Source: a virus
Length of the DNA stretch: 32,573 nt
Direction: 5' to 3' (one strand)
IMG/VR virus record: IMGVR_UViG_3300045976_000284
Coordinates: 1 to 32,573 of that record
The stretch's first letter is position 1; the number at the start of each line of letters is the position of its first letter. Below, piece by piece: positions 29,478 through 32,573 of the stretch. A program made the translations under genes and the position numbers. Below the pieces are notes generated by a model. The model did no database searches. It was not told where the DNA came from and worked only from the letters and a program-made list of their open reading frames with translations.

Positions 29478-29851
29478 GGGCGCACCTCCGTCGGCTCCGC
29501 GGCCTCGCGCCCCAGCAGCGCCGGGTCGGCGTCGTACTGCGGCGCGCCGACGCGCTGCAGGATCTCGTCGACTTCGTCGGCGCCCGGGTTGCGGATCGGG
29601 CGGAGCAGGGCGTCCGCGATCACGAAGCAGGTGCCGGTGAAAGGCGTCCCGCACGGGAAGATGCCGGACGTGCGGATCTTCTCGGCGATGCGCCACATCG
29701 TGACGCCGTTCTCGATCACAACCTCCTCGCAGACCACCAGGATGTCGGGGCGGATCGCGAGGGCTCGGCGGCCGCACAGCGGGCAGCGCTCGAAGGCGCC
29801 CGGCGGGATGATGCGGGCGAGGTCGCCCTTCTGGTAGTTGAGGGCGGCCAT
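29474..29851 (-). CDS. Phage early protein with one CxxC motif (125 aa)
   Basis: A soluble protein with Cys-Pro-Leu-Cys near residue 23 (FERCPLCGRRALAIR) and further Cys at VVCEEV, FPCGTPF and GTCFVIAD; a zinc-binding fold is plausible. It resembles small early phage proteins by composition. The start is the ATG at 29851 in TGATG with the upstream gene. Function unknown. Confidence 0.6.
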   Translation of the reverse strand: MAALNYQKGDLARIIPPGAFERCPLCGRRALAIRPDILVVCEEVVIENGVTMWRIAEKIRTSGIFPCGTPFTGTCFVIADALLRPIRNPGADEVDEILQRVGAPQYDADPALLGREAAEPTEVRP

Positions 29852-30270
29852 CACGCGCGCACTTCCCAAGGACTCACGCCCCGGTACTTCGCGGCGATGG
29901 CGTTCACGGCGGCCGTGGCCGCGTCGACCGCTTCGGCGACGAACTCAGCGGCGCGCATGCCGACCATGCGCTGGCCCGTGCGGCGAGCGAGATCGTCACG
30001 CTCGGCGAACCGCGCGCGCTCGGCGGCATGAGCAGGATGGGCGTGCCACTCGGCGCGCGCCGCCGCGACTTGCTCGAGGTGGTAGGCGCGGGCCTCGCTG
30101 GTCTGCGTACGGCGATCCTTGCCCGTGTTCCGGCCGGCGCACACCTGGCCGTAGTGGACGATCTCGCCGTCGTTAAGCTCGATGACGACCGTGAACTTCA
30201 GGTTCGACTTGCCGCAGCAGTCGCAGGTCGTGACCCCGTCGTCGGTGCCCAGCGTCCTTGCCATCTCCAT
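29851..30270 (-). CDS. Zinc-finger phage early protein, first gene of the leftward operon (139 aa)
   Basis: The N-terminal half has TCDCCGKSNLKFTVVIELND followed by GEIVHYGQVCAGRNTGK. These motifs (CxxC, a beta hairpin, then Y-G-x-x-C) recur in small phage proteins of unknown role. The C-terminal part is a long Ala/Arg/Glu-rich helix (AAARAEWHAHPAHAAERARF) and a short terminal domain. It is the first gene after the leftward promoter; ATGs at 30270 and 30264 are both possible. Confidence 0.65.
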   Translation of the reverse strand: MEMARTLGTDDGVTTCDCCGKSNLKFTVVIELNDGEIVHYGQVCAGRNTGKDRRTQTSEARAYHLEQVAAARAEWHAHPAHAAERARFAERDDLARRTGQRMVGMRAAEFVAEAVDAATAAVNAIAAKYRGVSPWEVRA

Positions 30271-30306
30271 CCCCCGTCGCCGCCGATGGGCAGCGCGTGG
30301 GACGGA

Positions 30307-30334
30307 ATACTAAAGTAATGCTGTACGAAGTCCA
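30307..30334 (-). promoter_or_regulatory. Leftward early promoter (PL)
   Basis: On the - strand, a -35-like TGGACT (30329-30334) and a -10-like TAGTAT (30307-30312) are 16 bases apart. They lie 37 bases before the first early gene, in an AT-richer patch within GC-rich DNA. An operator copy (30314-30326) fills the spacer and another (30334-30346) lies against the -35, so the repressor would block it. It should drive the whole leftward operon from 30270 down to int. Confidence 0.55.
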
Positions 30335-30346
30335 GTAATGCTTTAT
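30314..30346 (+). promoter_or_regulatory. Operator repeats at the leftward promoter
   Basis: AGTAATGCTGTAC (30314-30326) and AGTAATGCTTTAT (30334-30346) are same-orientation copies, starts 20 bases apart (about two helix turns). The same element appears twice next to the cro-like gene. A shared repressor (CI or Cro) acting at both promoters is the simple reading. Confidence 0.7.
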
Positions 30347-30490
30347 TTCCGACTCAGACTAAGGGCTTTCGGAAGTCGTTGAGGACGATGACTTCCGCCG
30401 CCTGGAATTGCAGGGCGAGCTGCTTGTTGTTGGTGAACCCTCCGGCTGGAGCCTTCTTGCGGGCCCTCAGCGGAATGACCCGAGCCCGGC
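30347..30490. other. Intergenic stretch between PL and the repressor gene end
   Basis: Together with the promoter, this 220-base gap (30271-30490) has no gene I can assign. Besides the operators it holds an inverted repeat, CGGAAGTC (30370-30377) and GACTTCCG (30390-30397), without a T-tract. A - strand frame of 40 codons (stop 30354-30356) has a protein-like end (FTNNKQLALQFQAAEVIVLN) but no ATG, GTG or TTG start. Confidence 0.5.
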
Positions 30491-30952
30491 TCAGGCCTTG
30501 GCCGCTCTGGAGGCGCGGCCGCGGTGATTTCCCGCGTCTTCGACCAGCTCGTCGATCCGAGAGCGCATCGTCGACTCCAGCCGCATCCGCTGGAGGTCGC
30601 TCAGAGCGAGCACTTCGTCAAGCGTCACCGCGATGAATGGCCACGCCAGTCTCGGGTCCGGCTTCTTGGTGTGCCCCATGTTTTCGAGCTCGAGCTGCTC
30701 ACCGTGACCGAAGCCGAGCGAGGTGCCCAGCACACGTTCGACCACCGGCAGCCAAGTCTTGTCCATTCGGCCGGTCTTGAACCAGCTGTTCACGGCCTGA
30801 GGCGTGCAGCGCTGCCCAGAAATCTCCTCGCATCGGCGTGCCAGATCTGCCTTGGTTCGCGTCTCACCCGGCGGCCGGGCTAGTTGCCACTCGAGGAACG
30901 CGTCAGCCAGCTTCTGAGCGAGCTTCGCCGCGGTGTCTCGTTTATCAAGCAT
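30491..30952 (-). CDS. CI-like repressor lacking a peptidase domain
   Basis: A 153-residue DNA-binding protein. Residues 22-65 hold an XRE-like helix-turn-helix (TKADLARRCEEISGQRCTPQ, then AVNSWFKTGRMDKTWLP, then VERVLG). A C-terminal helical part follows (LDEVLALSDLQRMRLESTM, RIDELVEDAG). There is no LexA/CI-type S24 serine-lysine domain, so RecA-stimulated self-cleavage is not expected. Divergent to the cro-like gene, with operator repeats on both flanks, it is by position the lysogeny repressor. No SD is visible; the start lies within a 17-base palindrome. Confidence 0.82.
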   Translation of the reverse strand: MLDKRDTAAKLAQKLADAFLEWQLARPPGETRTKADLARRCEEISGQRCTPQAVNSWFKTGRMDKTWLPVVERVLGTSLGFGHGEQLELENMGHTKKPDPRLAWPFIAVTLDEVLALSDLQRMRLESTMRSRIDELVEDAGNHRGRASRAAKA

Positions 30953-30960
30953 GGCTTGAT
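30944..30960. promoter_or_regulatory. 17-base perfect palindrome over the repressor start codon
   Basis: ATCAAGCATGGCTTGAT: 7-base arms around ATG on the + strand, which is CAT, the complement of the repressor start. It is distinct from the 13-base operator element. It could be a second protein-binding site or an RNA hairpin that hides the repressor start. Confidence 0.5.
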
Positions 30961-30974
30961 TGGACGAGGGGGGC

Positions 30975-31003
30975 TTGCGATCGAGCAATGCTTTATGCAA
31001 AAT
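30975..31003 (+). promoter_or_regulatory. Rightward promoter (PR) for the cro-like gene
   Basis: TTGCGA (30975-30980) and CAAAAT (30998-31003) with 17 bases between them, 29 bases before the cro-like ATG. One operator copy (30984-30996) lies between the two boxes and another (31006-31018) covers the expected start point. Confidence 0.55.
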
Positions 31004-31018
31004 ACAGTATTGCTTTAT
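30984..31018 (+). promoter_or_regulatory. Operator repeats at the rightward promoter
   Basis: AGCAATGCTTTAT (30984-30996) and AGTATTGCTTTAT (31006-31018), starts 22 bases apart, in the same orientation as the PL copies. Between them lies ATACAGTAT (31002-31010), a small odd palindrome. Each differs from AGTAATGCTTTAT by one base. Confidence 0.7.
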
Positions 31019-31031
31019 GACAGCGAGCGCC

Positions 31032-31361
31032 ATGAATCCGCACATCAAGCGGGCTGCGGCCCAGTTCAGAAACAACGTGACGTTCGCTCGCGCAATCGGC
31101 CGTTCGCCGCAGTTCGTCAGCCAACTGCTGTCCGGTGATCGGCCCGTTCCTGGCGACCTCTGCCCGACGATCGAACGGGCCACGCGGGAGAACCGCGAAG
31201 CCTCTGGTGAGGGTGAGATCGTCACCTGCGAGCAGCTGCGGCCCGACATCGACTGGCAGGTGGTGCGCGAGAACCCGCCCGTCGAGGCCACGGAGGCGGA
31301 CCCGTCCGCCGCCGAAGCGGGCGAGGGCGCCTCGCAGCCGGAGGGCCAGGCCCATGCGTGA
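31032..31361 (+). CDS. Cro/YdaS-like DNA-binding protein
   Basis: A 109-residue protein with a YdaS/Cro-type helix-turn-helix: NPHIKRAAAQFRNNVTFARA, then IGRSPQFVSQLLSGDRPVPG, then LCPTIERATREN, then the typical VTCEQLRPDIDWQVVRENP at about 70-88 and an acidic tail. It is divergent to the CI-like repressor, so it is the Cro counterpart by position. The ATG at 31032 is preferred; an in-frame ATG at 31017 lies inside the operator copy and lacks an RBS. An 11-residue insertion between ATREN and VTCEQ is unusual. Confidence 0.85.
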   Translation: MNPHIKRAAAQFRNNVTFARAIGRSPQFVSQLLSGDRPVPGDLCPTIERATRENREASGEGEIVTCEQLRPDIDWQVVRENPPVEATEADPSAAEAGEGASQPEGQAHA

Positions 31362-31755
31362 CGGCCTGGACTGGGAAGAGATCGCCGACCAGCGGCGCCT
31401 CGAGGCGGAGGCGTACGCGGGCGCCGGCGTGCCGCCGCCGAAGTGGGTCGATGGCACGCCGCGCGCCGACGCGTTGGCGCGCGCCTGCGCTGGCGTCTCC
31501 CTGGCGGAAATCAGGGAAGCGACGGAGCGCGCCCGCGCCGAGACCGAGGCCTTCAAGGGGCGATCCGCGCCCTCAGCTGCAGAGCTTGGCTCTCGAAAAG
31601 ATTCCGCCACGCTTCGCCCGGGCCGCTCTCGCCGCCCGCCGCGAGCCGTAGCTGGACTTCTTCGTCGAACTCTCGCAGCAGCCTGGCGACGTCCGGCGAT
31701 TGCGCTGCGAGCGCTCCGATCGCAATTCGCAGCGGTGCTGCGTGCGCTTCGATGA
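31354..31755 (+). CDS. Hypothetical early-right protein (133 aa), convergent overlap at its end
   Basis: The first 70 residues look genuine (RDGLDWEEIADQRRLEAEAY, then VPPPKWVDGTPRADALARA, then SLAEIREATERARAETEAF). Beyond about residue 69 the sequence is Arg/Ala/Ser-rich and lies antisense to the gene at 31553-31792, so the original end may have been near 31560 and lost its stop. GGAGGG is upstream of the ATG, which overlaps the cro-like gene by 8 bases. Function unknown. Confidence 0.6.
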   Translation: MRDGLDWEEIADQRRLEAEAYAGAGVPPPKWVDGTPRADALARACAGVSLAEIREATERARAETEAFKGRSAPSAAELGSRKDSATLRPGRSRRPPRAVAGLLRRTLAAAWRRPAIALRALRSQFAAVLRALR

Positions 31756-31792
31756 CGCGGATGATCGAGATGTTCTCTTCGTCGTTTGACAT
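31553..31792 (-). CDS. Small hypothetical protein (79 aa), leftward, overlapping the + gene
   Basis: A well-formed helical protein (SNDEENISIIRVIEAHAAPL, then GALAAQSPDVARLLREFDEE, then GEAWRNLFESQALQLRARI). AAGGAAGGGG is upstream of its ATG. It overlaps 203 bases of the + strand gene at 31354-31755 in the opposite direction, an overlap larger than usual. The protein pattern and RBS favour this as the real one in the shared stretch. Confidence 0.62.
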   Translation of the reverse strand: MSNDEENISIIRVIEAHAAPLRIAIGALAAQSPDVARLLREFDEEVQLRLAAGGESGPGEAWRNLFESQALQLRARIAP

Positions 31793-31935
31793 GGGAGCCC
31801 CTTCCTTGGTGGCGTCGTTGGTGGAACTTCGACTCTGCCACGGTCGCGGGCTCCCGCCCGATCGAACAGAGGAACGCGCCCGCGCCAGCACCGTTGCCGA
31901 GCCCGCGGCCGCGGGCACAGGGCAGGGGGCCTGAC

Positions 31936-32106
31936 GTGAAGCCCCTGAAGCCCATCGCCTGGCGCCGGCGTGCGCTCGAGAAGCTGGCGCGCGAGCGCCG
32001 CGCGCGGTACTTCGACGTGCCGCGGCTCGTGAGCGATCCCAACGTGGCCCGCGAGGAAGCGGCGGCGCTCGAGGCAGTGCGCGCGCCCGGGGAGGCGACA
32101 TCGTGA
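31936..32106 (+). CDS. Small basic hypothetical protein (56 aa)
   Basis: A GTG start with CAGGGGGCC upstream. The product is strongly basic at first (KPLKPIAWRRRALEKLARER, RARYFDVPRL) and then acidic and helical (NVAREEAAALEAVRAPGE). A 47-codon + frame (31791-31934) ends just before it (GTGQGA) and might be a small upstream gene, but its start overlaps the - strand gene and it has little support. Function unknown. Confidence 0.5.
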   Translation: MKPLKPIAWRRRALEKLARERRARYFDVPRLVSDPNVAREEAAALEAVRAPGEATS

Positions 32107-32110
32107 CCGC

Positions 32111-32383
32111 TCAGCGCTTCGCCGGCGGCGGCATGCCGAGGCGCGCCGCGTTCTCCTCGGCGTGCCGCAGCACGTCGGCGACCACCGCAAGCCGGTGCTC
32201 GATGTACGCGTCGCTGTACGGCTGCGCCTCGGCGAGGTCGCGCGATGCGGCCAGGTTGATCGCGCGGGCCTGCGCCAGCGCCGTGGGCACGTGCGCGAGC
32301 AGCGCGCCGAGGATCTGGCGCAGCGCACCGAGCTCCGCGGCGAGCTCCTCCGGGGAAAGCTCGAAGCTGTCGTCGTTCGTCAT
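32111..32383 (-). CDS. Hypothetical protein (90 aa), leftward
   Basis: A helical protein: SPEELAAELGALRQILGALL, then ALAQARAINLAASRDLAEA, then AYIEHRLAVVADVLRHAEEN. GAGGG precedes the ATG. It is read with the upstream CPLC gene, whose stop is 9 bases away, so the right end of the window also holds a - strand operon. Function unknown. Confidence 0.62.
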   Translation of the reverse strand: MTNDDSFELSPEELAAELGALRQILGALLAHVPTALAQARAINLAASRDLAEAQPYSDAYIEHRLAVVADVLRHAEENAARLGMPPPAKR

Positions 32384-32392
32384 CGGCGGCCC

Positions 32393-32573
32393 TCAGTTCA
32401 ACGAGGAGGGCGGCATCGGCACCTCCTCGCGCGGCCCGGTGAAGGCAAACACGACCGCCTTGCACAAGGGGCACTCGACGCCGACGTCCACAAACGACGG
32501 GTCCTGCGTGGGGCGCGTGCGCACGCGCGGGAAGTCCTCGGCGGCGTGCTGCGGCGAAGGCGCCAGCCGCAGG
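32393..32573 (-). CDS. CxxC-containing protein, 3' part only
   Basis: The last 59 codons of a gene that starts beyond the window. It contains DPSFVDVGVECPLCKAVVFA, a Cys-Pro-Leu-Cys knuckle, and ends MPPSSLN. Similar small zinc-knuckle proteins occur in phage early regions. It is read leftward into the gene at 32111-32383. Confidence 0.55.
   Translation of the reverse strand, partial: LRLAPSPQHAAEDFPRVRTRPTQDPSFVDVGVECPLCKAVVFAFTGPREEVPMPPSSLN

Noticed and set aside
30370-30397. Inverted repeat CGGAAGTC/GACTTCCG as a repressor-gene terminator
   Set aside because: The loop is 12 bases and no T-tract follows on either strand; left as an unexplained inverted repeat.
31791-31934. 47-codon + strand frame before the GTG gene at 31936
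   Set aside because: Its ATG overlaps the start codon of the - strand gene at 31792 and there is no RBS; too little support to list as a gene.
31786-32106. 106-codon + frame with a TTG start
   Set aside because: TTG without RBS, overlapping the start of the - strand gene; the internal GTG at 31936 with AGGGGG upstream is a better start.
30993-32474. 493-codon - strand open frame across the cro-like region
   Set aside because: It reads through PR and the cro-like gene in antisense; composition is that of a shadow and no family pattern is seen.
1-32573. CRISPR arrays, insertion sequences, or retron-like RNA
   Set aside because: No regularly spaced repeats, no transposase motifs with terminal repeats, and no reverse transcriptase signature were seen on either strand.

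Overview
The window is about 32.6 kb of one temperate tailed-phage genome, read almost entirely as phage DNA. The base composition is strongly GC-rich, GTG starts are frequent, and genes are packed with 1-11 base overlaps. Three things point to a GC-rich proteobacterial host, most likely a betaproteobacterium: the protein families present, a PEP-CTERM sorting signal on one gene product, and a 25-base piece of a proteobacterial-type tRNA-Val 3' end. The host assignment is inference.

Region 1 (1-11321, + strand) is a Mu-type contractile-tail operon in Mu order: end of a head-tail gene, tail terminator, DUF2635 protein, sheath, tube, two-frame tail chaperone with a programmed -1 frameshift, tape measure, gpN-like, gpP-like hub, gp45-like spike, gp46-, gp47- and gp48-like baseplate proteins, a short tail fibre and a fibre-assembly chaperone. 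Region 2 (11372-13585, +) is the lysis region: an M15-type peptidase endolysin among several very small membrane proteins. Region 3 (13629-14851, - strand) has two accessory genes, a secreted PEP-CTERM protein and a Cys-rich protein.

Region 4 (14890-16281) is the integration module. An attP core matching the 3' end of a tRNA-Val lies between two pairs of repeats that look like integrase arm sites. A tRNA-type terminator sits just downstream. The tyrosine integrase gene reads on the - strand straight through all of this, and the xis-like gene overlaps int by 91 bases. Phage genes lie on both sides of the att core, so the sequence has the attP (circular or unintegrated) arrangement.

Region 5 (16466-30270, - strand) is a roughly 15 kb leftward early operon. 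From its promoter end it holds small zinc-binding proteins, a YqaJ-type exonuclease with a RecT annealing protein, a 5-methylcytosine methyltransferase with a six-fold repeat, ASCH and Lar-like proteins, small membrane proteins, a 592-residue composite Ead/Ea22-like protein, several short hypotheticals and DUF1643, ending with xis and int. Region 6 (30271-32573) is the control region: a short CI-like repressor (-) and a Cro/YdaS-like protein (+), with four copies of a 13-base operator-like repeat, two at the leftward promoter and two at the rightward promoter. Small genes on both strands follow to the window end. Capsid, packaging and replication genes are outside the window.

The layout fits a lambda-like life cycle (CI/Cro switch, leftward early recombination/anti-restriction operon ending in xis-int) joined to a Mu-like contractile tail.
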